Shown piece by piece: positions 14,486-23,603 of a stretch of DNA of 24,424 nucleotides (positions are counted from its first letter, which is position 1; each line of letters opens with the position of its first letter). Under the pieces are notes generated by a model. That model worked only from the letters and a program-made list of their open reading frames with translations. It was not told where the DNA came from and did not search any database. This DNA is from an uncultured Sutterella sp. (lineage in GTDB: Bacteria > Pseudomonadota > Gammaproteobacteria > Burkholderiales > Burkholderiaceae_F): assembly GCA_900552915.1 (NCBI GenBank), contig USBS01000013.1, positions 1-24,424 on the forward strand. The letters run 5' to 3'. The translations under genes were made by a program, and so were the position numbers.

Positions 14486-14877
14486 GCTGCCGGGTGTTTT
14501 CTGTTTGCGATTTCAATGAGATTGCCGTCAGGATCCCTCACGTAGATCGAAATCAGCGGCGAACAGGCGCCGATTCTTTCAACGGGGCCCAATTCAACCG
14601 GAATGCCGTGAGCTCCGAAGTGACGCACCAACGCCGCAACGGGTACGGTGCTTAGAAAACAGAGATCTGCGGTGCCGGGCGCGGCATGCAACGCATGGGG
14701 CACGATCTCCGAACCCTTGACGTGCAGATTGATTTTTTGGTTTCCGAAAAGGATGGCCTTGCGGCCGTTGTCGTAGGTTATCTCTTCGCAGCCAAGAATT
14801 CCGCAGTAAAAATCGACTGTTTTGCGTACATCGGCAACTGTCAGCACCAGATGATCAAGCGAGGCAAGAAAAGGCAT
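14482..14877 (-). CDS. VOC (glyoxalase/bleomycin resistance) superfamily protein
   Basis: This 131-residue protein has the two-repeat vicinal oxygen chelate fold. The first repeat starts 'LDHLVLTVADVRKTVDFYCG', where the His is a likely metal ligand. The second ends 'SIYVRDPDGNLIEIANR', where the Glu is another likely ligand. The substrate is unknown. Relatives include glyoxalase I, dioxygenases and antibiotic-binding proteins, and nothing in the sequence picks among them. The ATG at 14877 has GAGGA seven bases upstream, and that site overlaps the cca stop. It lies ten bases after cca and is the last gene of the uvrA-cca-VOC transcript. Confidence 0.88.
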   Translation of the reverse strand: MPFLASLDHLVLTVADVRKTVDFYCGILGCEEITYDNGRKAILFGNQKINLHVKGSEIVPHALHAAPGTADLCFLSTVPVAALVRHFGAHGIPVELGPVERIGACSPLISIYVRDPDGNLIEIANRKHPAA

Positions 14878-14887
14878 GGAAGTGTCC

Positions 14888-15985
14888 TCAAAGTTTGTTC
14901 GGCAAGGCGAGCTGCACCGCATTAAGACGAACGCTGCGAACAGCCTGAGCCACGTCCCGACCGCAGGCTTCGCGAGCCGCTTTGCCGGCATCCGCCGCGG
15001 CAAATGCGGCAGCGGCAACCTTCAGACAAGCCGGATCGTAACTCGGGTTGTAGGCTTCGTAAGCGGCTAGAAATGCATCAAAGCGTTTAGGTCGTCGCAA
15101 CACATCGGCTGATTCCAGAAAGCGCACGTAGTCTTCGGGAGAATGCAGTTCGGGCGGCATCCGACGCAACCGGCAGAAAAGCTCGGCCAACGAAATCGTA
15201 TCGGCATCCAGGCGCAGCGTCTGCAGGCGTTTGCGCAGGATGAGAGGATCGGTGAACTCTGAAAACAGAATCGCGGTGCGGCAGGCTGTGCTTAGTTTTC
15301 GATCTGCTGCGCGCTGCAGCGCATTTCTTACGATGGGTGTGATGCGAATATCGGAAAAAATCCGATCCCATAGACCGCACGTCTGCAGAACGTCGATCAT
15401 GCGCAGGGGGCTCGGTTCGGAAAGTCCTCTGCGCAGCTCCTGCCAGGTACGTTCGGGTACCAGGGCGTCGACTTCGCCTGAATCGACCATTCTTCGACAC
15501 AGAGCAAGCGTTTCCTCTGCGACATCGAAGCCGGGAAAGCGTGCGGCAAATCGCGCGAGTCTCAAAATGCGTACGGGATCTTCGCCGAAAGCTTCCGAAA
15601 CGTGGCGCAGCGTATGCGACTGCAGATCCTTTTGGCCGCCCCACGGGTCGATCACGCAGCCATTGCCATCTTCGGCCATGGCGTTGATCGTTAAATCACG
15701 CCGACGAAGGTCTTCTTCAAGCGTAACGTTCGGCGCGGCATAAAACGTAAAGCCGTGATAGCCGCGAGCGGTTTTGCGTTCGGTCCGGGCAAGCGCATAT
15801 TCTTCATGCGTGACCGGGTGCAGAAATACGGGAAAGTCTGCTCCTACGGGCATGAAGCCGTGTGCAAGCATTTCTTCGGGAGTGGCTCCGGTCACGACCC
15901 AGTCGACGTCGCCCGTGGGGGCGTCAATTCCTTGTTCCCGAAGAAGACGGTCGCGGACGCAACCGCCGACTTTAAATATCCGCAT
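14888..15985 (-). CDS. cca: CCA tRNA nucleotidyltransferase
   Basis: This enzyme adds or repairs the 3'-CCA end of tRNAs. The 365-residue protein is a class II enzyme with 'VGGCVRDRLL' (6-15), the catalytic D26/D28 in 'TGDVDWVVTG', 'EEDLRRRDLTINAMA' (90-104) and 'DPVRILRLARFAARF' (136-150). It is shorter than E. coli Cca (412 by memory) and shows no HD phosphohydrolase domain, so it is probably nucleotidyltransferase only. The ATG at 15985 starts two bases after the uvrA stop, with AGGA upstream, which indicates co-transcription and coupling with uvrA. Confidence 0.94.
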   Translation of the reverse strand: MRIFKVGGCVRDRLLREQGIDAPTGDVDWVVTGATPEEMLAHGFMPVGADFPVFLHPVTHEEYALARTERKTARGYHGFTFYAAPNVTLEEDLRRRDLTINAMAEDGNGCVIDPWGGQKDLQSHTLRHVSEAFGEDPVRILRLARFAARFPGFDVAEETLALCRRMVDSGEVDALVPERTWQELRRGLSEPSPLRMIDVLQTCGLWDRIFSDIRITPIVRNALQRAADRKLSTACRTAILFSEFTDPLILRKRLQTLRLDADTISLAELFCRLRRMPPELHSPEDYVRFLESADVLRRPKRFDAFLAAYEAYNPSYDPACLKVAAAAFAAADAGKAAREACGRDVAQAVRSVRLNAVQLALPNKL

Positions 15986-15987
15986 GC

Positions 15988-18900
15988 TTATTGTCCTGCA
16001 GTTGTTTTGTTGGTTTTCCGGCCGCCGCAGGCCTTGTGCTGGGCGAGAAATGCCTTAAGAGCCTTGCCCGTAGGCGTGGACAGCTTGGAAATCGCAAGCG
16101 GTTCACCCGCGCCTGATACGGTGCCGCCCTCGGGGCCGCCTTCGGGGCCGAGATCGATCACCCAGTCGGCCTCCGCGATTACGTCGAGGTTGTGTTCGAT
16201 TACCACCACGGTATTGCCGGCTTGCACTAAAGCATGCAGTACATGGATGAGCTTTTCAACATCAGCCATGTGCAATCCAACCGTCGGTTCGTCCAGAATG
16301 TAGAAGGTACGGGCAGTACGGCGGGTTTTGACTTGACTGTAGGCTTTGGAAAGTTCAGTGACAAGTTTGATGCGCTGGGCTTCACCGCCCGAAAGGGTTG
16401 AAGAGGGCTGCCCGAGCCGCAGGTACCCGAGGCCCACATCCTGCAAAAGCTGCAGAGGCTTTGCAATTTTCGGACGATTGGCAAAGAGTTCGAGTGCATC
16501 ATCCACGCTCAGGTTGAGTACGTCGCCGATGCTTTTTCCCATCCATTTGACCGCGAGCGTTTCTTCGTCAAACCGCATACCGCCGCAGGCTTCGCAGGGG
16601 ACTTTGACGTTGGGCAGAAAACTCATTTCGACACTGATCTGCCCTTGCCCATCACAGACAGGACAGCGCCCTTCGGGCGTATTGAATGAAAAGCGGGTGG
16701 GCTGATAGCCTCGCGTCTGAGCTTCGGTTGTTTGTGCGAAAAGATCGCGAATGTCGTTGAAGAATTTCACATAAGTGGCGGGGCACGAGCGGGGAGTCTT
16801 GCCGATGGGGGTCTGGTCGACTTCCAACACACGGCCGATGAGCGAATCATCGCTCCAGGTGAGGTCTTCGCATCCGACGGGGCGACCGTTTTCGTTGTCG
16901 AGTTTGGCCTGCAATGACGTACGCAGCACATCGCGCACGAGTGTGGATTTGCCTGAGCCGGATACGCCGGTGACGGCAACAAGTTTGCCGAGCGGAAAGT
17001 CCACGGAAATATGCTTGAGGTTGTGCAGTTCGGCTTTGTGCACCGTGAGCACAGGCGTAGTGGAATCGACCGTGCGGCGGGCTTTGCCCGTATGCACAAG
17101 CGGCTGCTTGAGCATGCAGCCGGTGATGCTTTGCTCGTTTGCGCAAATGTCGCTGAGCGTTCCTTCGGCAATCAATTCGCCGCCGCGGCTGCCTGCGCCC
17201 GGGCCGATATCGACGACGTGATCGGCTCGGCGAATGAGTTCCTCATCGTGCTCAACGACGATTACCGTGTTGCCCTTATCCTTGAGTTCGGTGAGCATGT
17301 CGACCAGGCGCTTGTTGTCGCGCGCGTGCAGGCCGATCGTGGGCTCGTCGAGAACATAGCAGACGCCCTGAAGCGTACTGCCGATTTGAGCGGCAAGACG
17401 GATGCGCTGTGCTTCGCCGCCCGAAAGCGACGGAGCATCGCGGTCCAGACTTAAATAACCGAGTCCGACCTTCTGCAGAAATTCCAGACGCGAGATGATT
17501 TCTTTGACGGCATCCGCGCCGATAGCTAGATCGCGGCCTTTGAGTTTGATCGAGCGCATGGCGAGCAGCGAGTCGTCAACGGAGAGTGCCGTGGTTTCGG
17601 CAATCGAGCGGCCGTCGAACTTGACGGCAAGCGCAATCGGGTTGAGGCGAGCTCCGCGGCATGCAGGACAAACGGCGGCGGAAAGAGCTTCTTCGTCGTC
17701 GGGCGTGGCGGCATCGTCTCCCTCAAGGCCGATGCGGCCCGTGCCCAGGCATTGCGGACACCAGCCGAGTTTATTGTTGTATGAAAACAAGCGAGGATCC
17801 GGTTCCGGAAAGCTTGTGGCACAGACCGGACAGGCACGCTTGGTCGAAAGGATTTCCGTTTGACCGTCGGTTGCGTCGTTTTTGGTTTTGGCTGTTGACG
17901 CAGGCTGAGCCTGATTGCCGCTTGCGACGCACACTAGACCGTGACCGTGAAAGAGAGCCGCAGTCAGGGCCTGTGTAATTTCGCCTTCAATTTTCGGTGT
18001 GACGACAAACGTGCCGGTTGGTGCCTCGATCGTGTGCTCTTTGTAGCGCGAAAGCAGCGGGAACGGGGAGGTCTGCACCCAACTGCCGTCGACGCGCAGG
18101 TGCGAAGCGTTGAGCTTGCTGGCGGCCCATTGCGCGACTTCCTGATACGTTCCCTTGCGGGCAACCACCACGGGCGCGGCCAGCGTAATGCGCTTGCCCC
18201 GGTAGGTCTTCATGATGTGGGCCAGAATTTGCTCGGGCGACTGTTCGCTCACAAGCGAACCGCATGTCGGACAGTACTGCGTGCCGAGTTTGACGTAGAG
18301 CAGGCGCAGGTAGTGCTGAATCTCGGTAATAGTGGCCACGGTCGACTTGCGGCCGCCGCGGCTTGTGCGCTGCTCGATAGCCACCGTGGGTGCGATGCCG
18401 ACAATATTTTCCACGTCGGCTTTGGGCGGCGGCTGCGTGATTGAGCGTGCGTACGCGTTGAGGCTTTCGAGGTAGCGGCGTTGCCCTTCGGAGAAAACGA
18501 TGCCGAAGGCAAGAGTCGACTTGCCTGAACCGGATACGCCTGTAATCGCCGTGAGTTTGCGTTTGGGAATCACGACGTCGATGTTTTTGAGGTTGTGCTC
18601 GCGTGCGCCGAAGATTCCCAAGTCGCCTTGTCTTGCTCCGCGCCAGACGCTTTGCAGAGAACGACCCGCGGAAGCCTTGCCTTGGGCGTGTGGCCGGGTG
18701 AAAAGCCCGGTCATCGGCACACTCTTTTCTCCGATCATTTTGTCGTAGGCGGCCAATGCTCGGCCCGTGTAGCTTGTCGGGTTGTTGCGCAGATCTTCCG
18801 GCGTCATAGCCGCGACGATGCGCCCGCCTTCGTCTCCTCCTTCCGGACCGAGGTCGATAACCCAGTCTGCAGCGGAAATTACATCGAGATTGTGTTCGAT

Positions 18901-21675
18901 TGCCAGAACCGTATGTCCCATCCGAACCAGGCGACGGAAGACCTTCAGAAGCTTCTTGATGTCGTCGAAATGAAGTCCTGTCGTCGGTTCGTCAAAAATG
19001 TAAATTGTGGGGGACTGTGCGGCCTTGTTCGTATGCAGACTCAGAATCTGTGCAAGCTTCAGACGCTGTGCTTCGCCGCCCGAAAGGGTGGAAAGAGGTT
19101 GACCGAGCTTGAGGTAGTCGAGCCCCACATCAAGCAGACACTGCAGTGAGTGCTCGATTCCCCGTTCGCCGTAAAAGTAGTTGTACGCCTGTTGAACGGT
19201 CATACCGAGCACATCGGCGATATTGACGGCGCCGCGTCCCATGAAGTTGAGCTTGACCTCCAGGGTTTCGGGACGATAGCGTGTTCCGTTGCAGTCGGGA
19301 CACCTGAGCAGTACGTCGCTTAAAAATTGCATCTCCACTCGTTCAAACCCGGCTCCTTGACAGGTGGGACAGCGGCCCGTGCCGGAATTGAAACTGAATG
19401 TGCCTGCAGTGTACCCACGGTCTTGAGCCTGCTGCGTACCGGCAAACAGGTGACGAATATCGTAGAAAACACCCATAAACGAGGCAGGATTACCGCGGCT
19501 GGTTTTGCCGATTTCGCTTTGACTCACGTAAACCGTTTCTCCGGTGACGCAGGTGCTTTCTGCCGAAGAAAAACCTTGGTCGGGCGATGTGTTGCCGCGG
19601 CTGTTCAATTGTCGAACGGCCGGGACGATCACGTCGTTTGCGAGCGTCGACTTGCCGGAGCCGGAAACGCCTGTAAGTGCCGTGAAAGCGCCGATGGGCA
19701 TTTTTACGGTGATGTTCTTGAGATTGTGTGCGCAAGCCCCCGTGACCGTTAAAAATCCTGTGAATTCTTCGGGCTTTTTTTTCGGTTCTTCGGGCGTGGT
19801 GCTTAATTTACCGCGCAGATAGAGCCCTGTAAGCGACTCGGACTGGCGCACTTGTTCGGGCGTGCCGTCGGCAACGATCGCGCCGCCGTTGGCCCCTGCT
19901 CCCGGCCCCATGTCGATGATGCGGTCTGCGGCGGTCATCACCTGCGGGTCGTGTTCGACGACGACAAGCGTGTTGCCTGCATTTTTGAGGTTCGACAGGA
20001 TGCCGTTGACGCGATCCATATCTCTAGGGTGCAGTCCGACGGACGGCTCGTCGAGCACGAAAAGCGTGTCGGTGAGATTGGTGCCGAGAGCCGTCGTCAG
20101 ATTGACACGCTGAACTTCGCCGCCCGAGAGCGTGCGGCTTTGGCGGCCAAGCGTCAGATATCCAACGCCGACATCGGAAAGGTAAGTGAGACGGGTGAGA
20201 ATTTCTTCGGTCACAAGCCGCGCGGCTTCATCTTGAGTTTCGTTCAAAAACGTCTCGAAGAAGCGCTTGACGTCCGAAACGGGCAGATTCATCAGGTCGG
20301 AAATGGCAAGGCCGGGCAGATTGTCGAAATTAGCTGCGGCCGCAGTTCCGAGTCCGCGGGGCCGGAAGCGTTTGTACAGGCCTTTTTTGGGAGTAAGAGC
20401 GGCTTCGGCCGCCTCTTTGGATCCCAACCTCCACAAGAGGCTCTCCTGAATCAAGCGAGCGCCCCGACAATCTGGACACAGAGCGTAGCTGCGGTAGTTG
20501 GCAAGCTGCACGCGGATATGCATCTTGTAGCTTTTCGACTCGAGCATGTCGAAGTAGGCCTTGACGCCGTACCATTGAGTGCGCCAGTTTTTTCCGTTGT
20601 ACTTCGGGTCGCCGTAGATAACCCAGTGCTTTTGCGCGTCGGTGAGCTGATTCCAGGGAACATCCAAGGGAATGCCTCGCTTGAGCGCCCACGCTTCGAG
20701 ATCGCGTTGGCATTCCGATCCCGTAGCCGTCTGCCAGGGGCGAATGGCGCCATGCGACAAGCTAAGAGAATCGTCGGGAATGACGAGTGAATAATCGATG
20801 CCGATCACGCGGCCGAATCCGCGGCAAGTCGGACAAGCTCCGACAGCGGAATTAAAGGAAAAGCGCGAGGGGGTTGGAGCTGCGTAGTGTCGCAGACATA
20901 CCGGACAGGTCAGATCCGTGACCCAACGGCGCTTGGTAAGACTGCCGTCTTCTTGAACGGCAAAAACGCATAGGATGCGGTCTTTGCCGAGTTGCAGTGC
21001 TTTTTCTACGGCATCCACTGCACGCGAGAGCGTCAGGCGGGAGGCCCGAACACGGTCGGCGGCCACCCAAAGTTGTTTGCTGCCGTTTTCCAACGTTTTT
21101 TCTTCGGCAATGTGCGTAAATCCCTGCGCGGATAGACCTCCCAACACAACTTCTCGGTCTAGATTTTCGGGCACAAGAATCGAAAAACAGATCAACAGGC
21201 GTGCTTGCCCCTGTGTTTGCGCCCACTCGAACATTTCTTGCGCAATATCGGCAGCGTTGTGCTCCTTGACCGGTACGCCGCAGGTTCCGCAGAAAAGCGA
21301 TGCACTCCGAGTAAAAATGAGCTTGAGACAGTCGTTGAGCTCGGTCATTGTGCCGACGGTCGAGCGCGACGTTTTGACGCTGTTTGCCTGGTTGATGGCG
21401 ATCGAAGGCGGTACGCCGTCGATTTTGTCGACTTGCGGACGGTCGCAGCGCTCCAAAAATTGGCGGGCGTAGGCACTGAAGGTTTCAACGTAGCGTCGCT
21501 GTCCTTCTGCGTAGAGTGTGTCAAAGGCAAGCGAACTTTTCCCGGAGCCGGACGGACCGGTAATGACGGTCATCGTGCCGGGATGGATGTCGAGATCCAG
21601 ATTGCGCAGGTTGTTCTGACGTGCGCCACGGATGCGAATGGGACTGATGTCGGTTCTGTCGAAGGAGTGCTGCAT
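15988..21675 (-). CDS. uvrA: Tandem double-length UvrA (excinuclease ABC subunit A)
   Basis: At 1895 residues this is about twice a normal UvrA and holds two UvrA units in one chain. There are four Walker A motifs (GPSGSGKSS at 40-48; GVSGSGKST at 669, 1046 and 1570). There are four LSGGE signatures (516, 864, 1417 and 1761) and four Walker B/D loops (DEPSVGLH 542, DEPTTGLH 895, DEPTIGLH 1443, DEPTVGLH 1795). Each half has the paired CxxC zinc modules (C257/C260/C281/C284 and C769/C772/C792/C795; C1282/C1285/C1306/C1309 and C1671/C1674/C1694/C1697). A linker at about 977-1015 joins the halves. UvrA recognises bulky DNA damage as a dimer and loads UvrB. Here the dimer is covalent. The frame is uninterrupted and all catalytic motifs are intact. 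Double-length UvrA proteins are known in Chlamydia and, I believe, in some betaproteobacteria. A second, normal uvrA elsewhere cannot be excluded. cca follows two bases after the stop. Confidence 0.95.
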   Translation of the reverse strand: MQHSFDRTDISPIRIRGARQNNLRNLDLDIHPGTMTVITGPSGSGKSSLAFDTLYAEGQRRYVETFSAYARQFLERCDRPQVDKIDGVPPSIAINQANSVKTSRSTVGTMTELNDCLKLIFTRSASLFCGTCGVPVKEHNAADIAQEMFEWAQTQGQARLLICFSILVPENLDREVVLGGLSAQGFTHIAEEKTLENGSKQLWVAADRVRASRLTLSRAVDAVEKALQLGKDRILCVFAVQEDGSLTKRRWVTDLTCPVCLRHYAAPTPSRFSFNSAVGACPTCRGFGRVIGIDYSLVIPDDSLSLSHGAIRPWQTATGSECQRDLEAWALKRGIPLDVPWNQLTDAQKHWVIYGDPKYNGKNWRTQWYGVKAYFDMLESKSYKMHIRVQLANYRSYALCPDCRGARLIQESLLWRLGSKEAAEAALTPKKGLYKRFRPRGLGTAAAANFDNLPGLAISDLMNLPVSDVKRFFETFLNETQDEAARLVTEEILTRLTYLSDVGVGYLTLGRQSRTLSGGEVQRVNLTTALGTNLTDTLFVLDEPSVGLHPRDMDRVNGILSNLKNAGNTLVVVEHDPQVMTAADRIIDMGPGAGANGGAIVADGTPEQVRQSESLTGLYLRGKLSTTPEEPKKKPEEFTGFLTVTGACAHNLKNITVKMPIGAFTALTGVSGSGKSTLANDVIVPAVRQLNSRGNTSPDQGFSSAESTCVTGETVYVSQSEIGKTSRGNPASFMGVFYDIRHLFAGTQQAQDRGYTAGTFSFNSGTGRCPTCQGAGFERVEMQFLSDVLLRCPDCNGTRYRPETLEVKLNFMGRGAVNIADVLGMTVQQAYNYFYGERGIEHSLQCLLDVGLDYLKLGQPLSTLSGGEAQRLKLAQILSLHTNKAAQSPTIYIFDEPTTGLHFDDIKKLLKVFRRLVRMGHTVLAIEHNLDVISAADWVIDLGPEGGDEGGRIVAAMTPEDLRNNPTSYTGRALAAYDKMIGEKSVPMTGLFTRPHAQGKASAGRSLQSVWRGARQGDLGIFGAREHNLKNIDVVIPKRKLTAITGVSGSGKSTLAFGIVFSEGQRRYLESLNAYARSITQPPPKADVENIVGIAPTVAIEQRTSRGGRKSTVATITEIQHYLRLLYVKLGTQYCPTCGSLVSEQSPEQILAHIMKTYRGKRITLAAPVVVARKGTYQEVAQWAASKLNASHLRVDGSWVQTSPFPLLSRYKEHTIEAPTGTFVVTPKIEGEITQALTAALFHGHGLVCVASGNQAQPASTAKTKNDATDGQTEILSTKRACPVCATSFPEPDPRLFSYNNKLGWCPQCLGTGRIGLEGDDAATPDDEEALSAAVCPACRGARLNPIALAVKFDGRSIAETTALSVDDSLLAMRSIKLKGRDLAIGADAVKEIISRLEFLQKVGLGYLSLDRDAPSLSGGEAQRIRLAAQIGSTLQGVCYVLDEPTIGLHARDNKRLVDMLTELKDKGNTVIVVEHDEELIRRADHVVDIGPGAGSRGGELIAEGTLSDICANEQSITGCMLKQPLVHTGKARRTVDSTTPVLTVHKAELHNLKHISVDFPLGKLVAVTGVSGSGKSTLVRDVLRTSLQAKLDNENGRPVGCEDLTWSDDSLIGRVLEVDQTPIGKTPRSCPATYVKFFNDIRDLFAQTTEAQTRGYQPTRFSFNTPEGRCPVCDGQGQISVEMSFLPNVKVPCEACGGMRFDEETLAVKWMGKSIGDVLNLSVDDALELFANRPKIAKPLQLLQDVGLGYLRLGQPSSTLSGGEAQRIKLVTELSKAYSQVKTRRTARTFYILDEPTVGLHMADVEKLIHVLHALVQAGNTVVVIEHNLDVIAEADWVIDLGPEGGPEGGTVSGAGEPLAISKLSTPTGKALKAFLAQHKACGGRKTNKTTAGQ

Positions 21676-21735
21676 AACGTTGAAATCCTCTCGGGTCGGA
21701 CAGGACGGGTGGCGAAAGACCGATAAAAACGATTT

Positions 21736-22542
21736 TCAGCAGGGGGCGGCCCACTGCGGACAGCTTACCTGCCAGATGCGGCGGTCGGGCAACCGTACGC
21801 AGGTAAGTTCTCCGCCCCACAAACAGCCGGTGTCGACGGCAATTGTGTTTTCGCGCATGACGAGTCCAAGCGTCGACCAATGGCCGAAGCACACGGTCTT
21901 TTGAAAGCGGCGAGGATAGTCGAACCACGGGAGCAGATCGGGCGTTTGCCGCGGGCTCATTTTGGCTTTGAATTCCAATGAGCCGTCGCTTCGGACGTAA
22001 CGCATGCGCGTAAACGCATTCAAAATCGCTCGCATGCGGGCAGGCCCTGAATCTTGTGTGTCCGTATCGTCGCCGTACATGCCCTGCAGATACTGCTTCC
22101 AGTTTTTGCTTTGCAGAGCTTCGGAAACCTCACGGGCGTAAAGACGTGCATCTTCGAGCGTCCATGCCGGTGAAATGCCGGCATGCACAAAAACCGTCTC
22201 GGGCGTCTCGAACATTAGCGGACGACCGCGCAGCCATCTCAGGAGTTCCTTGCGGTCGGGAGCATCGAGAATTTCAGCGATTGTGTCGCTGCGGTGAAGC
22301 TTGCCGGCGCCTGCAGCTACGGCAAGCAGGTGAAGGTCGTGGTTGCCGAGTAAAACGGCTTTGCATCGGCCGGCTTCGTCGAGCGTCTTCACTCGGCGCA
22401 GGGTTGAAAGCGAAGCCGGGCCACGGTTGACGATGTCGCCGACGAATACAAAGCGGGCATCGATCGGCAGTTGATCAAGGAGTTCGTCGAAGCTTTCCAG
22501 ACACCCCTGGAGATCTCCGACTACATAAATCGACTCGGACAT
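21736..22542 (-). CDS. apaH: Symmetrical bis(5'-nucleosyl)-tetraphosphatase
   Basis: ApaH hydrolyses Ap4A to two ADP and can decap Np4-capped RNA. The 268-residue protein is of usual length and has the metallophosphatase motifs in order: 'YVVGDLQGC' (about 6-14), 'VFVGDIVNRGP', 'LLGNHDLHLL', 'FVHAGISPAW' and the C-terminal 'FGHWSTLG' and 'VDTGCLWGGELTCVRL'. 'MYGDDTDTQDSG' is also like ApaH. The start ATG at 22542 has no clear ribosome binding site. It is divergent from galU. uvrA follows after a 60-base gap, so they may be co-transcribed, but no promoter decides this. In many proteobacteria apaH sits next to ksgA, which is not the case here. Confidence 0.95.
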   Translation of the reverse strand: MSESIYVVGDLQGCLESFDELLDQLPIDARFVFVGDIVNRGPASLSTLRRVKTLDEAGRCKAVLLGNHDLHLLAVAAGAGKLHRSDTIAEILDAPDRKELLRWLRGRPLMFETPETVFVHAGISPAWTLEDARLYAREVSEALQSKNWKQYLQGMYGDDTDTQDSGPARMRAILNAFTRMRYVRSDGSLEFKAKMSPRQTPDLLPWFDYPRRFQKTVCFGHWSTLGLVMRENTIAVDTGCLWGGELTCVRLPDRRIWQVSCPQWAAPC

Positions 22543-22671
22543 GGTTTCGGGTTTGGCTAAAATTTCGGCTTAGATTCTAACTGCGGCTTTCATTTGACTG
22601 TGCGGCGACGAAAACTTCTTTTCTCGGCGGCGCGCGCCTTGAGTCTGCCGCTTTCTTTTTGTGGAAGAAAC

Positions 22672-23511
22672 ATGAAACCCGTTCGCAAGGCTGTGTTCCC
22701 TGTTGCCGGTTTGGGCACCCGTTTTTTGCCTGCTACCAAGGCTATGCCCAAGGAAATGCTTCCGGTGGTCGATAAGCCGCTGATTCAGTATGCCGTAGAA
22801 GAAGCTGCCGCCGCCGGCATTACAGACATGATCTTCATTACCGGGCGCTACAAGCGTGCCATTGAAGATCATTTCGACAAGAGCCCCGAGCTGGAAGCCG
22901 ACTTGACGGCCAAGGGTAAGTACGAGCTTTTGGACTTGGTTCATTCCGTTACGCCGCGCGGCGTTAATTTTATTTTTATTCGTCAGCCCGAACCGTTGGG
23001 ACTCGGGCATGCTGTTTTGTGCGCCCGTCCTGTTGTTGGAGATGAACCCTTCGGCGTGATTCTGGCCGATGACCTGATTTATGCTCAGCAGCCTGCGCTC
23101 GGACAGTTGATTGATGCTCGAAGCGAGATGGGTGGCGGCAGTGTTTTAGCCGTTCAGAATGTGGAGCGTAAGGAAACAAGCAAATACGGCATCGTAGGCG
23201 TTGACGATGAACTCAAGCAGACGAGCTGCGTGCGCACCATGGTGGAGAAGCCTGCGCCGGAAACGGCTCCGTCGACGCTTGCTGTGATCGGCCGCTATGT
23301 GCTCGAGCCGGAAATCTTCACGGCGCTCGAGCATGTCGATCGCGGCGTGGGTGGTGAAATTCAACTTACCGACGCAATTGCATCCAAGCTCGATGAGGGT
23401 AGAACCTTTGCGCATCGCTTCGAAGGCCGCCGTTTTGACTGCGGAAGCAAGCAAGGGTTCCTCACTGCGACGGCGCACTACGCTCGTCTGGCAGGCTACG
23501 AATTCATCTAA
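22672..23511 (+). CDS. galU: UTP-glucose-1-phosphate uridylyltransferase
   Basis: GalU makes UDP-glucose from UTP and glucose-1-phosphate for envelope polysaccharides. The 279-residue protein starts with the nucleotidyltransferase signature 'AVFPVAGLGTRFLPATKAMP' followed by KEMLP (about 7-31). It also has 'KPLIQYAVEEAAAAGI', 'QPEPLGLGHAVLCA', 'VILADDLI' and 'GEIQLTDAI', and ends with 'FDCGSKQGFLTAT'. The frame is open upstream to 22594. The ATG at 22672 with GGAAG upstream gives the canonical N-terminus. It is divergent from apaH. A bidirectional terminator lies between it and rfaE2, and both genes serve surface polysaccharide precursor synthesis. Confidence 0.96.
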   Translation: MKPVRKAVFPVAGLGTRFLPATKAMPKEMLPVVDKPLIQYAVEEAAAAGITDMIFITGRYKRAIEDHFDKSPELEADLTAKGKYELLDLVHSVTPRGVNFIFIRQPEPLGLGHAVLCARPVVGDEPFGVILADDLIYAQQPALGQLIDARSEMGGGSVLAVQNVERKETSKYGIVGVDDELKQTSCVRTMVEKPAPETAPSTLAVIGRYVLEPEIFTALEHVDRGVGGEIQLTDAIASKLDEGRTFAHRFEGRRFDCGSKQGFLTATAHYARLAGYEFI

Positions 23512-23556
23512 GCTTTGTCTGGCCTAAAGCGGCTCTTGCCGTTTTTGGGCAAACAT

Positions 23557-23600
23557 AAAAACCGCCGAACGCCTCAGAACGGGTGTACGGCGGTTTTTTT
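23557..23600. terminator. Bidirectional terminator between galU and rfaE2
   Basis: AAAAACCGCCG (23557-23567) pairs perfectly with CGGCGGTTTTT (23588-23598). T runs follow the stem on both strands, so one hairpin can end both convergent genes. Confidence 0.88.
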
Positions 23601-23603
23601 GAA

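Noticed and set aside
21676..21735. Possible LexA box upstream of uvrA
   Set aside because: A CTGT is present but the matching ACAG half at the right distance is missing.
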